Source of the DNA: Oceanobacillus manasiensis
GTDB lineage: Bacteria > Bacillota > Bacilli > Bacillales > Amphibacillaceae
DNA: 64,000 nucleotides
Assembly: GCF_000724085.1 (NCBI RefSeq)
Contig: NZ_CCDL010000002.1
Location: 434,001-498,000 of the forward strand
Reading direction: 5' to 3'
Every line of letters starts with the position of its first letter. Positions within the stretch are counted from its first letter, which is position 1. The translations under genes were made by a program, and so were the position numbers. The notes under the pieces are model-generated. The model did not search any database and had not been told where the DNA came from. It saw only the letters and a program-made list of their open reading frames with translations. Shown here in pieces: positions 8,721 through 18,339 of the stretch.

Positions 8721-8749
8721 AGTTAGAAAAATCTTAAAGGAGTATGTAT

Positions 8750-9919
8750 ATGCGCTACTTAACTGCAGGAGAATCACACGGAAAGCAATTAACTACTATT
8801 ATTGAGAATATCCCGGCTGGAATGCCACTACAAAAAGAAAATATTAATGAATCTTTACTTCGGAGACAAAAAGGCCATGGACGTGGCAAAAGGATGCAGA
8901 TTGAAAAAGACCTTGTGGAAATTACAAGTGGTGTAAGACACGGGTTTACACTTGGTTCTCCTTTATCTTTAGTTATACATAATGATGATTTCAAGCATTG
9001 GGTCGATATTATGGGTGACGATCCTATAGAAGAAGACGCAAAAATCAGAAGAGTCATTACAAGACCAAGACCTGGGCATGCTGATTTGAATGGTGCCTTA
9101 AAATATGGCCATCGGGACATACGTAATGTACTAGAACGCTCTTCAGCGCGGGAAACAGCTGCCAGAGTTGCAGCAGGAGCTGTAGCCAAAACATTACTTA
9201 GACAACTAGGTATTGAAATTTCTTCATATGTTAGGGAAATTGCTGGAATTGTAGCAGAGGAAAAACCTGATCTTACAATGGAAGAGAGACAAAATATTGC
9301 AGAAGACTCCCCTGTAAGAGTCCTGGATAAAGAGATAGAACAGCCTATGATGGATGCAATTGATCAAGCGAAGAAAGAAGGGGACTCGATCGGTGGTGTT
9401 GTTGAAGTCTATGTGGAAGGCATGCCTGCCGGTATAGGTTCCTATGTACATTTCGATAGAAAGCTTGATAGTAGAATTGCAGGCGCTGTGGTAAGTATTA
9501 ATGCGTTTAAAGGAGTAGAGTTCGGTCTTGGCTTTGAAGCTGCTCGACTTAATGGTAGTAAGGTACATGACGAGATAGCTTGGGATGAACAAAAGGGGTA
9601 TTATCGTAAAACAAACCGTCTTGGAGGGTTTGAAGGTGGAATGACCACAGGAATGCCTCTAATTGTAAAAGGTGTCATGAAACCAATCCCGACTCTTATG
9701 AAAAAACCATTGCAAAGTGTTGACATTGATTCTAAAGAACCTTTCAAAGCAACAGTAGAGAGATCTGATGCATGTGCCGTTCCTGCAGCAGCAGTCGTTA
9801 TGGAACACGTGGTGGCCTTTGAATTGGCTAATGCTATCACGGAGCAATTTACAAGTGATCAATTCTCTCAACTGAAGAAAGCAATGGAGGATTATAGAGA
9901 AGAAATTAGGTGTTTTTAA
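8750..9919 (+). CDS. aroC: Chorismate synthase
   Basis: This 389-residue enzyme converts EPSP to chorismate with reduced flavin, the last step of the shikimate pathway. Signatures include [20 protein letters not shown] at the start, [11 protein letters not shown], the basic [20 protein letters not shown] stretch and the FMN-binding [21 protein letters not shown] at 8750 is chosen because AAAGGAG lies 8 nt before it; the ATG at 8744 is too close. It begins a six-gene operon and its stop overlaps the aroB start (TAATG). B. subtilis calls this gene aroF. Confidence 0.97.
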   Translation: MRYLTAGESHGKQLTTIIENIPAGMPLQKENINESLLRRQKGHGRGKRMQIEKDLVEITSGVRHGFTLGSPLSLVIHNDDFKHWVDIMGDDPIEEDAKIRRVITRPRPGHADLNGALKYGHRDIRNVLERSSARETAARVAAGAVAKTLLRQLGIEISSYVREIAGIVAEEKPDLTMEERQNIAEDSPVRVLDKEIEQPMMDAIDQAKKEGDSIGGVVEVYVEGMPAGIGSYVHFDRKLDSRIAGAVVSINAFKGVEFGLGFEAARLNGSKVHDEIAWDEQKGYYRKTNRLGGFEGGMTTGMPLIVKGVMKPIPTLMKKPLQSVDIDSKEPFKATVERSDACAVPAAAVVMEHVVAFELANAITEQFTSDQFSQLKKAMEDYREEIRCF

Positions 9920-10998
9920 TGGAAGAGATCGTAGTCAAATCAAGCATGCACGATTACACCATTAGCATGGGAGAAGGAATACGATCTCAGCTCAATGGTT
10001 TTCTCAAAAAAGATTATTCATCTATTTTAATCGTGACAGATGATAAAGTTGGAAATTTATATTTAGATGATGTTTTAGCAGGATTTAATTTAAAAGAGAA
10101 CATCTTTTACACAATAATTAAATCAGGAGAACAATCGAAAGACATTGACACGTTTTATCGCTTGCATACCATTGCTCTGGAAAAGGGGTTGGATAGAAAT
10201 TCTTTAGTGGTAGCACTAGGGGGCGGGGTTATAGGTGATCTAGCAGGTTTTGTTGCTGCAACATTTATGCGAGGTGTAGATTACGTCCAAATGCCAACGA
10301 CTATACTAGCGCATGACAGTAGTGTAGGGGGCAAGGTTGCCATTAACCATGCATATGGGAAAAACCTTATAGGTAACTTTTATCCCCCTGTTGCAGTTGT
10401 TTATGATATGGAAACATTAACAACACTTCCCAAAGAGGAAGTGCGGTCTGGTTACGCCGAATTAGTCAAAGAAGCATTGATAACAGATCAAGCCAGTTTA
10501 AACAGTGTTCTAGAGGCCAATTTAAATAGACTTGCAATTAGCCAGTTAAGCATTCATTTAAATTCAGGAATTAGGACAAAATCCTTTATCGTACAACAAG
10601 ATGAAAAAGAAGCAGGTGTGCGAAAATACCTCAACCTTGGTCATACACTTGGACATGCGCTTGAATCCTACCACGGTTATGGAAAACTAACTCATGGTGA
10701 AGCAGTAGCTATCGGAACATTATTTGCACTGCATATTAGTGAAGACATTTTTACCATCAAGCTTCCATATGAAGAGGTTTATAGTTGGATGAATTTAAAT
10801 TACTACCCATTAAACGCTAATTTAATTGAAGATTCAGATGCTTTAATAAAAAAAATGAAAGCAGACAAAAAAACGGTGGATACTAAGATTCAAATGGTAT
10901 TATTGGAATCTGTAGGAAAACCAGTAAATAGAATCGTTTCAGATGAAGCACTAAAAGACTATTTACATTCATTTTCAAAAAGGTTGGTGAAAGCATGA
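9919..10998 (+). CDS. aroB: 3-Dehydroquinate synthase
   Basis: This 359-residue NAD-dependent, metal-dependent enzyme makes 3-dehydroquinate from DAHP, the second step of the shikimate pathway. The NAD-binding VALGGGVIGDLAGFVAATFM, PTTILAHDSSVGGKVAIN and the metal-binding GHTLGHALE segments are present. The start ATG overlaps the aroC stop by one base, with TTAGGTG as ribosome-binding site; an in-frame GTG at 9910 has none. It overlaps aroH by four bases (ATGA), which points to translational coupling. Confidence 0.96.
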   Translation: MEEIVVKSSMHDYTISMGEGIRSQLNGFLKKDYSSILIVTDDKVGNLYLDDVLAGFNLKENIFYTIIKSGEQSKDIDTFYRLHTIALEKGLDRNSLVVALGGGVIGDLAGFVAATFMRGVDYVQMPTTILAHDSSVGGKVAINHAYGKNLIGNFYPPVAVVYDMETLTTLPKEEVRSGYAELVKEALITDQASLNSVLEANLNRLAISQLSIHLNSGIRTKSFIVQQDEKEAGVRKYLNLGHTLGHALESYHGYGKLTHGEAVAIGTLFALHISEDIFTIKLPYEEVYSWMNLNYYPLNANLIEDSDALIKKMKADKKTVDTKIQMVLLESVGKPVNRIVSDEALKDYLHSFSKRLVKA

Positions 10999-11369
10999 CA
11001 CGTGGCATAAGAGGTGCAACAACAGTAAAAGAAAATGAAGCAACTACCATGATTGAAAATACACGTCGTCTTATAGAAGAAATGGTTCAAACCAATAACA
11101 TAGTCCCAGAAGATATTTCTCATGTGTTTATATCAGTTACAGGAGATTTAAATGCTACCTTTCCGGCAAAAGGTTTAAGAGAATTGCCTGGTTATATGTA
11201 TGTACCTGTTATGTGTATGTCGGAGATTGACGTACCCGGAAGTCTAACTAAGTGTATTCGCATTATGATGGTTGTCAATACACAAATCGACCAATCTGGC
11301 ATCAATCATATTTTTCACAATGAAGCAATAAAGCTACGTCCTGATCTAACAGAGAAAGGGGCTACCTGA
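10995..11369 (+). CDS. aroH: Chorismate mutase (AroH type)
   Basis: This 124-residue monofunctional chorismate mutase is of the trimeric AroH class. It rearranges chorismate to prephenate, the branch toward tyrosine and phenylalanine. Active-site residues of the B. subtilis enzyme are visible: the N-terminal arginine in MTRGIRGATT (R7), E78 in the VMCMSEIDVPGSL region, and R90 in TKCIRIMM. It overlaps aroB by ATGA. Its stop is 3 bp before hisC, where B. subtilis has the whole trp operon. Confidence 0.95.
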   Translation: MTRGIRGATTVKENEATTMIENTRRLIEEMVQTNNIVPEDISHVFISVTGDLNATFPAKGLRELPGYMYVPVMCMSEIDVPGSLTKCIRIMMVVNTQIDQSGINHIFHNEAIKLRPDLTEKGAT

Positions 11370-11372
11370 CTC

Positions 11373-12479
11373 ATGCAAGGAAAAAAAATACTAGATAAGT
11401 TGACTCCGTATCAACAAGGAAAGCAAATGAAAGAAATTAAGGAAGCTTATGGATTAGAGAAAATTGTAAAACTTTCATCGAATGAAAATCCATACGGCTT
11501 TTCACCAACTGTGAATGCATTTTTCAAAGAACAGCCTATTGACTTTCATATATATCCAGATGGCTATACCGCTGAGTTACGGACAGCTATAGCGGAAAAG
11601 TGTGATGTGTCCGAAAATCAAATTCTTTTTGGCAGTGGATCGGAAGAAATTGTACAAATGTTGAGTAGAGCTTTTCTATATCCTGGTGTCAACGTAATTA
11701 TGCCGACACCTTCTTTCCCTCAATACAAACACAATGCTTTGATTGAAGGAGCGGATATTAAAGAAATCTCTACAATTAATGGGTATCATGATTTAGGTGC
11801 AATGCTTGAAGCAATTGATGAACAAACAAATGTCATTTGGCTTTGTTCTCCAAACAACCCAACTGGTAGTGTTATCGAGAAAGAGCAACTATACGACTTT
11901 CTTGATAAGTGTCCGGAACATATTGTGGTGGCGTTAGATGAGGCATATTATGAGTATATGGAGAGTGAAGAGGATCCTGAGGCGATCAAGTTACTCTCTC
12001 GCCATCCTAACCTCATTATCTTACGAACGTTTTCTAAAGCGTATGGATTGGCGGGGCTACGAATCGGATATGGAATCGCCAATGCTAAACTTATTCGAAA
12101 ACTTGATGTTATTCGTGGTCCATTTAATACCACTTCCATTGCACAAAAAGCTGCACTCCTGGCATTAACTGATAACACTTTTATCAAAGAAACGTATTCA
12201 AAAAATCATGCAGTCAGAAAATCATTCGAGGCATTCCTTGATGAACTTGGCTGGGGATATATTCCGTCCCAAACGAATTTTATGCTCGTTTCCACACCTG
12301 TAAGTGGAATGGATGTGTTCCAACATTTAATTGAAAGAGGGTTTATTGTTCGACCGGGCGAGCTTCTAGGTTGTCCAGGAACAATTAGAATGACATTAGG
12401 GACAGAGGAAGACATGGAAGGAATTAAACAAATATTAAAAAGCTATAACGATCAACTAAAGAAGGAGCATACATTGTGA
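11373..12479 (+). CDS. hisC: Histidinol-phosphate / aromatic aminotransferase
   Basis: This 368-residue PLP enzyme of the class I/II aminotransferases acts on histidinol phosphate and, in B. subtilis, also on aromatic amino acids, which explains its place in an aromatic operon. The start MQGKKILDKLTPYQQGKQ, the ligand segment KLSSNENPYGFSP, the WLCSPNNPTG motif and the Schiff-base lysine in LRTFSKAYGLAGLRIGY are all present. It is three bases after aroH and overlaps tyrA by four bases (GTGA). The aromatic role is inferred from B. subtilis and operon context. Confidence 0.93.
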   Translation: MQGKKILDKLTPYQQGKQMKEIKEAYGLEKIVKLSSNENPYGFSPTVNAFFKEQPIDFHIYPDGYTAELRTAIAEKCDVSENQILFGSGSEEIVQMLSRAFLYPGVNVIMPTPSFPQYKHNALIEGADIKEISTINGYHDLGAMLEAIDEQTNVIWLCSPNNPTGSVIEKEQLYDFLDKCPEHIVVALDEAYYEYMESEEDPEAIKLLSRHPNLIILRTFSKAYGLAGLRIGYGIANAKLIRKLDVIRGPFNTTSIAQKAALLALTDNTFIKETYSKNHAVRKSFEAFLDELGWGYIPSQTNFMLVSTPVSGMDVFQHLIERGFIVRPGELLGCPGTIRMTLGTEEDMEGIKQILKSYNDQLKKEHTL

Positions 12480-13576
12480 AACGAGTAATCGTAGTGGCAG
12501 GCTTAGGCTTAATTGGCGGATCCATTGCGAAAAGTGTGATTCGTGATAAAAATTATTATGTTATAGGTTATGACACCAATGATGAGACGCTCCAATTTGC
12601 TTTGGAGATGGGAATGGTTCATGAGTCAGCTACAGACTTAATGACAGTAGCCAAAAGAGCTGACTTTATTATACTTGCAGCACCAATTTCACAAACAATT
12701 GAATTAATGAAGCAGCTTGATAAAGTGGAGTTTGAGAAAGACATTATCGTTTCAGATGTCTCTTCTGTAAAAAGGCCCGTAATGGAAGCAGCAGAAAAAT
12801 TAAAAAACCAACGCTTACACTTTATTGGTGGACACCCTATGGCGGGGTCACATAAAAAAGGGATTCAAGCAGCAAAGGCGCATTTATTTGAGAATGCTAT
12901 CTATGTACTTGTTGCTGCAAAAGCAGTACATACGAATCAAGTTAATCAATTAAAGGGAGTCTTAGCATCTACGAATAGTAAGTTTATCAAACTTAATGCA
13001 CAAGAACATGATGAAATGACAGGGGTAGTGTCACATTTTCCACACCTTATTGCCTCTTCACTAGTCCATCAGGCAAGAAAGTGGCAAGAAAAACATTCTT
13101 ATTTGCCTAATCTTGCTGCTGGAGGATTCCGTGACATAACGCGAATCGCTTCAAGTAATCCAGTTCTTTGGCAAGATATATTCCACCATAATCGAGAAAA
13201 AATGGTTCAATTACTAGATGAGTGGATTACGGAAATGTCATTTCTAAAACAACTTGTTGAGGAAAAAGATAAGGAGACGATGGTCACTTATTTAGATAAT
13301 GCTAAAACTTATCGCGATGGGCTTGGAAATAAAGAGAAGGGTGTTATCCCTTCTTTCTACGATCTTTATGTAGACATCCGTGATCAAACAGGAGCCGTTG
13401 CGAAGGTAACACAACTACTAGCGGACCATTCTATCAGTATAAATAATATACAAATACTTGAAATAAGAGAAGGAATCACAGGTGCACTAAGGTTATCTTT
13501 TTCCTCACAGACATTTTTAGTACAGGCTAGTGAACTATTAACTGAGCATGGTTATGAAACGATGGTTGAGAAATAA
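12476..13576 (+). CDS. tyrA: Prephenate dehydrogenase
   Basis: This 366-residue enzyme oxidatively decarboxylates prephenate to 4-hydroxyphenylpyruvate for tyrosine synthesis. The N-terminal NAD-binding domain begins VIVVAGLGLIGGSIAKSV; a conserved GGHPMAGSHKKG segment follows, and the helical dimer domain ends near residue 280. The C-terminal 70 residues form an ACT domain (from FYDLYVDIRDQTGAVAKVTQ), which suggests allosteric feedback by an aromatic amino acid. It starts at GTG, overlapping hisC by four bases after the ribosome-binding site GAAGGAG. Confidence 0.95.
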   Translation: MKRVIVVAGLGLIGGSIAKSVIRDKNYYVIGYDTNDETLQFALEMGMVHESATDLMTVAKRADFIILAAPISQTIELMKQLDKVEFEKDIIVSDVSSVKRPVMEAAEKLKNQRLHFIGGHPMAGSHKKGIQAAKAHLFENAIYVLVAAKAVHTNQVNQLKGVLASTNSKFIKLNAQEHDEMTGVVSHFPHLIASSLVHQARKWQEKHSYLPNLAAGGFRDITRIASSNPVLWQDIFHHNREKMVQLLDEWITEMSFLKQLVEEKDKETMVTYLDNAKTYRDGLGNKEKGVIPSFYDLYVDIRDQTGAVAKVTQLLADHSISINNIQILEIREGITGALRLSFSSQTFLVQASELLTEHGYETMVEK

Positions 13577-13605
13577 ACACTATAAGAACAGGAGGCATAT
13601 CTATT

Positions 13606-14889
13606 ATGGAAAAGCGATTGAAATCTGTAAATAATCCTCTCCAAGGCGAAATAGAAGTACCTGGAGATAAATCAATCTCCCACCGTGCTGTAATGTTTGG
13701 TTCTATGGCTCATGGCGTCACACATGTGCGCCACTTTCTAGAAGGGGAAGACTGTATGCGAACAGTAAAGGCCTTTCAGGATATGGGTGTTTCCATTAGC
13801 AAGAGGGAGGATGAACTTATAATAGATGGCAAAGGGATCACAAAACTTACAGAACCGGAAAAACAGTTGGATTTTGGAAATTCAGGAACCACTGCCAGAT
13901 TAATGCTCGGTGTCCTTGCGGGAATGAATTTTAACACAGATATTTATGGCGATGCTTCCTTAACAAAACGACCAATGGATAGGGTAGTTAACCCGTTAAA
14001 ACAAATGGGTGCAAAAATAGAAGGACAAGATTCTGGTAGATTTTTACCATTATCGATTATAGGCCAGTCGTTAACCGGGATCGATTACACGCTTCCTGTT
14101 AAAAGTGCTCAAGTAAAGTCAGCAGTATTGCTTGCAGGTTTGCAGGCAGAGGGAGAAACTACTGTTAGAGAATCTAATCTAACCAGGAATCATACCGAGA
14201 CAATGCTACAGGCTTTTGGGGCTTCTATAAAAACGGAAGGCCTAAAAACAACTGTAACAAATCATAATAAATTAGTTGCTACAGACGTATACGTCCCCGG
14301 GGATATTTCATCGGCTGCTTTCTTTTTAGTAGCTACAGCTATCGTGCCTGGTAGTAAATTGACATTGCGACGTGTTGGTTTAAACCATACACGAACTGGA
14401 ATACTGGATATCATTCAAAAGATGGGTGTTAAAATAACAATCCTAAATGAGAAGACTCTAGGCGGTGAAAGCTTTGGGGATATTGTCGTAGAAGCTGGTA
14501 ATCTAAAAAGTGTAACAATTGAAGGTGATATGATTCCAAGGTTAATTGATGAAATCCCTATACTTGCTTTACTCGCAACACAAGCTAAAGGAACGACAGT
14601 GATAAAGGATGCAGAAGAATTACGCGTTAAGGAGACAGATCGCATAATGGCAGTTTCTAGTGTCTTAAACAACTTAGGAGCTTCTATAGAAGCTACTGAA
14701 GATGGTATGCTCATCCATGGCAAGACTGAACTACAGGGAGGGGAAGCTGCTTCCTTTAATGACCATCGTATCGCCATGATGAGTGCAATTGCTTCATTAA
14801 TTACAGTTAAAGATGTTATCATTGATGATATATCCTCTATTGCAATATCATATCCAAGCTTTTTTGAGGATTTGGAGCGGATCAAATAA
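13606..14889 (+). CDS. aroA: 3-Phosphoshikimate 1-carboxyvinyltransferase (EPSP synthase)
   Basis: This 427-residue enzyme joins phosphoenolpyruvate to shikimate 3-phosphate. The N-terminal substrate segment EVPGDKSISHRAVMFGS, the DFGNSGTTARLMLGVLAG motif and the C-terminal ELRVKETDRI and FNDHRIAMM segments are typical. It has the two-domain repeat and length of the family. It ends the aro operon, 29 bp after tyrA, with AGGAGG before the start and a strong terminator after the stop. B. subtilis calls it aroE. The GNSGTTARLM form is seen in glyphosate-tolerant class II enzymes too, but class cannot be settled from this alone. Confidence 0.96.
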   Translation: MEKRLKSVNNPLQGEIEVPGDKSISHRAVMFGSMAHGVTHVRHFLEGEDCMRTVKAFQDMGVSISKREDELIIDGKGITKLTEPEKQLDFGNSGTTARLMLGVLAGMNFNTDIYGDASLTKRPMDRVVNPLKQMGAKIEGQDSGRFLPLSIIGQSLTGIDYTLPVKSAQVKSAVLLAGLQAEGETTVRESNLTRNHTETMLQAFGASIKTEGLKTTVTNHNKLVATDVYVPGDISSAAFFLVATAIVPGSKLTLRRVGLNHTRTGILDIIQKMGVKITILNEKTLGGESFGDIVVEAGNLKSVTIEGDMIPRLIDEIPILALLATQAKGTTVIKDAEELRVKETDRIMAVSSVLNNLGASIEATEDGMLIHGKTELQGGEAASFNDHRIAMMSAIASLITVKDVIIDDISSIAISYPSFFEDLERIK

Positions 14890-14911
14890 TTTATTAACCC
14901 TATATTGTCAT

Positions 14912-14945
14912 AAAAGAATCTGCTACATGCAGGTTCTTTTATTTA
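14912..14945 (+). terminator. Terminator of the aro operon
   Basis: A 12-bp stem (14912-14923 with 14929-14940), AAAAGAATCTGC paired with GCAGGTTCTTTT including one T-G pair, has a 5-nt loop. The 3' arm itself supplies the T tract. Confidence 0.85.
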
Positions 14946-15094
14946 CACAGTTAAAATCTAAGCCAAGATAGTTACTAAGTGCAAGCTAATAGATACATTG
15001 TTAAACTACTAGTAAAATTATCAACCTCTGGTTTTCTAAGTGTGTAGCATTTGGTTATAATGATAAAGGCCGGTCAGGAAAGGATGCGTAATAT

Positions 15095-16363
15095 ATGGAA
15101 ACAATCATGGAAGCTGTTAAATTAATGGAAGCAAAGCAATCAGAAAAAGCAATGCAACTTTTGGAAAGTTATTTGCCAACTGCGGACTCTGAAGAAAAGT
15201 ATACAATTGCAGAATTATATATTCAGTGGGGATTTTTAGACGAGGCAATCCAAATCTTGGATGAGCTACTGCAACTGTTTCCGGAAGAGAGTGAGTTAAA
15301 AATTACGTTAGCTGATATCTATATTGAATTAGAAAATGACGAAGCAGCCATCGAATTATTGAATGAGATAAAAGAAGATGATGAAGCTTATGTTCAGGTA
15401 CTAATTCAGTTAGCTGATCTTTATCAAGCACAAGGATTGTTTGAGGTAGCTGAGCAAAAACTATTAAATGCCAAACAGGTTGCTCCTAATGAGCCTATTA
15501 TTGACTTTGCACTAGCTGAGCTTTTATTTTCTATTGGTGAATATCGAGGCGCTACCACTTACTATGGTAAAGTAGCGAGCATGGATATTAAAGAGCTAGC
15601 AAATGTATCAATAGATGACCGTAGAGCAGAATCACTTGCGGCATCAGGCGAATATGAGAAAGCATTAGAAATTTATCAGAGCCAAGAGATGGAAAACTCG
15701 GACTCACTTTTCAAATATGGTATTACAGCAAATCAAGCTGATCGTAAAGACATAGCTATTAAAGCATGGGAACGTGTTGTAGAAACAGATCCGTATTATC
15801 ATACGGTGTATCATAAGCTTGCAGCTGCATATGAAGAGGAAGGTATGGAAAAAGAAGCATACGAAACGGCGATAAATGGACTAAAATATGATGAATTTAA
15901 TAAAGAGCTTTATTTTATGGCAGGGCAGTTAGCACACAAGCTTGATAAAAATGAAGAAAGTGAGAAATGGATACGCGAAGCAGTGGCAATAGACCCAGAC
16001 TATAAGGAAGGAGTCCTATTTTTAATCGAACTGCTAAAAAATAATGAGAATTTTAAAGGAATTATTGAGCTTGTTGGCGAAATTAAAAGTACAGGAGCCA
16101 GTGACCCACTATATGAATGGGAACTTGCCCGAGCTTATAATGAAGCAGAATTATATAAAGATGCATTAAACCATTATAAGGAAGCATATAATAGCCTTAA
16201 TCAAGACAGTGACTTCATGAAGGAGTATGGTTATTTTCTTACAGAGGAAGGGAGGATCCAGGAGGCAATACCAATTTTAGAAGCCTACATGGTGCAACAA
16301 CCCTTGGATGATGATGTGGAAGGATTTTTAAGTCGCTTAAAACAAGCGAATACAGAAGCGTAA
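15095..16363 (+). CDS. ypiA: Tetratricopeptide-repeat protein YpiA
   Basis: This 422-residue, acidic, all-helical protein is built from about ten TPR units, with repeat starts such as AELYIQWGFLDEAIQILDEL, LADIYIELENDEAAIELL, LADLYQAQGLFEVAEQKLL and LAAAYEEEGMEKEAYETAI. It has no signal peptide or membrane segment, so it is a cytoplasmic protein-protein scaffold. Synteny after aroA and before ypiB identifies it as YpiA. The ribosome-binding site is AGGAAAGGA. The function is not established, although it is widely kept in Bacillaceae. Confidence 0.88.
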   Translation: METIMEAVKLMEAKQSEKAMQLLESYLPTADSEEKYTIAELYIQWGFLDEAIQILDELLQLFPEESELKITLADIYIELENDEAAIELLNEIKEDDEAYVQVLIQLADLYQAQGLFEVAEQKLLNAKQVAPNEPIIDFALAELLFSIGEYRGATTYYGKVASMDIKELANVSIDDRRAESLAASGEYEKALEIYQSQEMENSDSLFKYGITANQADRKDIAIKAWERVVETDPYYHTVYHKLAAAYEEEGMEKEAYETAINGLKYDEFNKELYFMAGQLAHKLDKNEESEKWIREAVAIDPDYKEGVLFLIELLKNNENFKGIIELVGEIKSTGASDPLYEWELARAYNEAELYKDALNHYKEAYNSLNQDSDFMKEYGYFLTEEGRIQEAIPILEAYMVQQPLDDDVEGFLSRLKQANTEA

Positions 16364-16404
16364 TGTAATGCAAGAACAGATAATTGAAGGGGGACTGAAA
16401 ATAT

Positions 16405-16980
16405 ATGCAAACTCCTATTTCCATACAAGATAAAAAAGGATTTCTTCAGTGGTTTCTTAATCATTATCAACTGAAAAAAAGAGAAAGTGTATGGATCTTA
16501 AATTATTTGGTCAATCATGATGAAATTCTGGCAAATGTTCATTTCGTAAGAGAAGCAAAGTTTTGTCCAAGAGGTATCATTATGACGAGCCACTGTTCCG
16601 AAGAGACACCTTTTCGATTTTACAAAAACCAATTGGTGACCACAGATGCTGAAAAATCGTTCCATGACATTCGCCTTAACCATAATGAACCTCTATATTT
16701 GCAATTAAATTTCAAGAAATCTTATCAAAATGCAGCATACGTGGCAGTATTGGAAGAAAATCCGTATATTCCGGACGAATATTTTATCACGGAAAAAGAT
16801 CAACAGATTGCTGAAGAGCTTTTAGAACAATCCATATATACATTTAAGCGAAGTTATTTAACCCAAGAGATCGACATAGCTCTAGACAGGATGGATCAGA
16901 AGAGATTTCTACAACTTTCAAATGAATTAAAAAAACTAGAAGACTCTTTTTCCCAAAATCAACCATTGCAAGAGCAATAG
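16405..16980 (+). CDS. ypiB: UPF0302 protein YpiB
   Basis: This 191-residue cytoplasmic protein matches YpiB in order and layout: an N-terminal UPF0302-type domain ([20 protein letters not shown], then [14 protein letters not shown]) and a C-terminal helical segment with [20 protein letters not shown]. In related families this tail can be a separate IDEAL-type domain that binds other proteins; I see IDIALDRMD at about the right place. It starts 41 bp after ypiA with GAAGGGGG and is likely co-transcribed. The stop codon lies inside the terminator hairpin. Function unknown. Confidence 0.85.
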   Translation: MQTPISIQDKKGFLQWFLNHYQLKKRESVWILNYLVNHDEILANVHFVREAKFCPRGIIMTSHCSEETPFRFYKNQLVTTDAEKSFHDIRLNHNEPLYLQLNFKKSYQNAAYVAVLEENPYIPDEYFITEKDQQIAEELLEQSIYTFKRSYLTQEIDIALDRMDQKRFLQLSNELKKLEDSFSQNQPLQEQ

Positions 16981-16993
16981 GTTGATTTTTTTT
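16955..16993 (+). terminator. Terminator overlapping the ypiB stop
   Basis: The 10-bp stem AAAATCAACC / GGTTGATTTT (16955-16964 with 16980-16989) runs into TTTTATT. The 5' arm is inside the ypiB coding sequence. Confidence 0.85.
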
Positions 16994-17201
16994 ATTCCAT
17001 TAAGATAAGATTTATGTAAGCTTAATCATATCAATCGTTATTTTAATGATATTATAACTTGTTAAGTTGCTGGTTAAACGAAGTACTTTTAGTATTTACT
17101 AATTTCGATTAATCTAAATGTTAGAAGATATGTAGAGTGTGATCTACGTAAACAACTTACTACAAAAATGAGAAAGATTAGTGAGAGGATGATGAATAAC
17201 A

Positions 17202-17663
17202 ATGAAATGGAAAAAGAATGATATAGCGCAGTATATAGAGGCGAAAGAGTACATAGACAGCGTGCTTATCCCCCTTGTACCTTTTCAGGTGTCAGACGAA
17301 AATGCATTAACAACAAGCACCTTTCAGAGTGAGGTGATTTATATCCTTGCTAATGAAATTGAAAAAGAGCTAACAGGGAGGGTATTGTTAACACCAACTT
17401 ATCATTACTTAAAAAATTCTAATAAAGAGACAGAGGTAGACCGTCTGAATTATTGGGTTCAGGATGTTAAGCAGCAGCCGTTTGAACATGTTTTTTTCAT
17501 TACCTTTGACTCAGGGTGGAAAAAGCTAGAAAAAGAGTTGGACGGAACATTGCTCTGGCTTCCTGGAAGTAAAACTGGAAACCTGCAATCTGTTGAAATG
17601 AGAGCACTTATTAAAGAACAAGTAGAACAGTTAGGAGAATTGATCCGGTCCTATTGGGTATGA
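17202..17663 (+). CDS. ypiF: DUF2487 protein YpiF
   Basis: This 153-residue soluble protein has the features of YpiF (DUF2487): the start MKWKKNDIAQYIEAKEYIDS, LIPLVPFQVSDENAL, and FFITFDSGWKKLE near residue 110. It lies between ypiB and qcrA as in B. subtilis. No catalytic motif or membrane segment is visible. Its place directly before the qcr genes suggests a link to respiration, but this is only positional. The ribosome-binding site is weak (GAGAGGATGATG). Confidence 0.8.
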   Translation: MKWKKNDIAQYIEAKEYIDSVLIPLVPFQVSDENALTTSTFQSEVIYILANEIEKELTGRVLLTPTYHYLKNSNKETEVDRLNYWVQDVKQQPFEHVFFITFDSGWKKLEKELDGTLLWLPGSKTGNLQSVEMRALIKEQVEQLGELIRSYWV

Positions 17664-17820
17664 TATAGATGTATGCATTTTCATCTTAAACAGTTAATTT
17701 TGTTATTAGGCTGAATATTTATTGACCGGACAAGCAGTTTGCGCTATCATGGTAATGTCCTAGTAATATGATAATTAACTAATAATTGTCCCGTGATTAA
17801 CGTAAAGAGGGGGGAAACAG

Positions 17821-18333
17821 ATGAGTGAGAAAAAGCAACAAGTATCCCGTAGACAGTTTTTAAATTATACGCTTACAGGCGTTGGCGGATTTATGGCTGC
17901 TGGTATGCTAATGCCCATGGTTCGTATGGCAGTAGACCCAGTCCTTAAAGAGACTGGACATGGTGGGTTGACCAATGTCAGTCTTGCAGTTGAGGATATC
18001 ACCACAGATCCACAAAGGATCGATTGGAAGGTCGAACAAGTGGATGGATGGTACGAGTCTGAGGTTAGCAGGTCTGCGTGGGTATTCAAGGATGAAAATG
18101 ATGAAATTCAAGCTTTTTCCCCGATATGTAAACATCTAGGATGTGTCGTATCTTGGGAAGGTAATGAATCCTATCCGAATGAATTCTTTTGTCCTTGCCA
18201 TAATGGACGCTATTATAAGAACGGGGAAAATGTACCAGGGACACCACCACTAGCACCGCTTGATGTTTATGAACAAGAAGTTAGAGATGGTATGTTATTC
18301 CTTGGTGATGCAATTCCTAAAGGGGAGGCGTAA
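17821..18333 (+). CDS. qcrA: Menaquinol:cytochrome c reductase, Rieske iron-sulfur subunit
   Basis: This 170-residue protein is the Rieske subunit of the Bacillus cytochrome bc complex. The N-terminus has a twin-arginine-like signal SRRQFLNYTLTG followed by a hydrophobic anchor (about residues 17-35), so it is expected to be exported folded by the Tat system and stay anchored. The 2Fe-2S ligands are in CKHLGC and CPCHNGRY. It takes electrons from menaquinol and passes them to cytochrome c. First of a three-gene operon, after GAGGGGGG. The Tat genes of this window are a plausible partner. Confidence 0.96.
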   Translation: MSEKKQQVSRRQFLNYTLTGVGGFMAAGMLMPMVRMAVDPVLKETGHGGLTNVSLAVEDITTDPQRIDWKVEQVDGWYESEVSRSAWVFKDENDEIQAFSPICKHLGCVVSWEGNESYPNEFFCPCHNGRYYKNGENVPGTPPLAPLDVYEQEVRDGMLFLGDAIPKGEA

Positions 18334-18339
18334 TAATTT

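Noticed and set aside
8650-8749. TRAP-binding repeats in the aro operon leader
   Set aside because: No run of regularly spaced GAG/TAG triplets is present.
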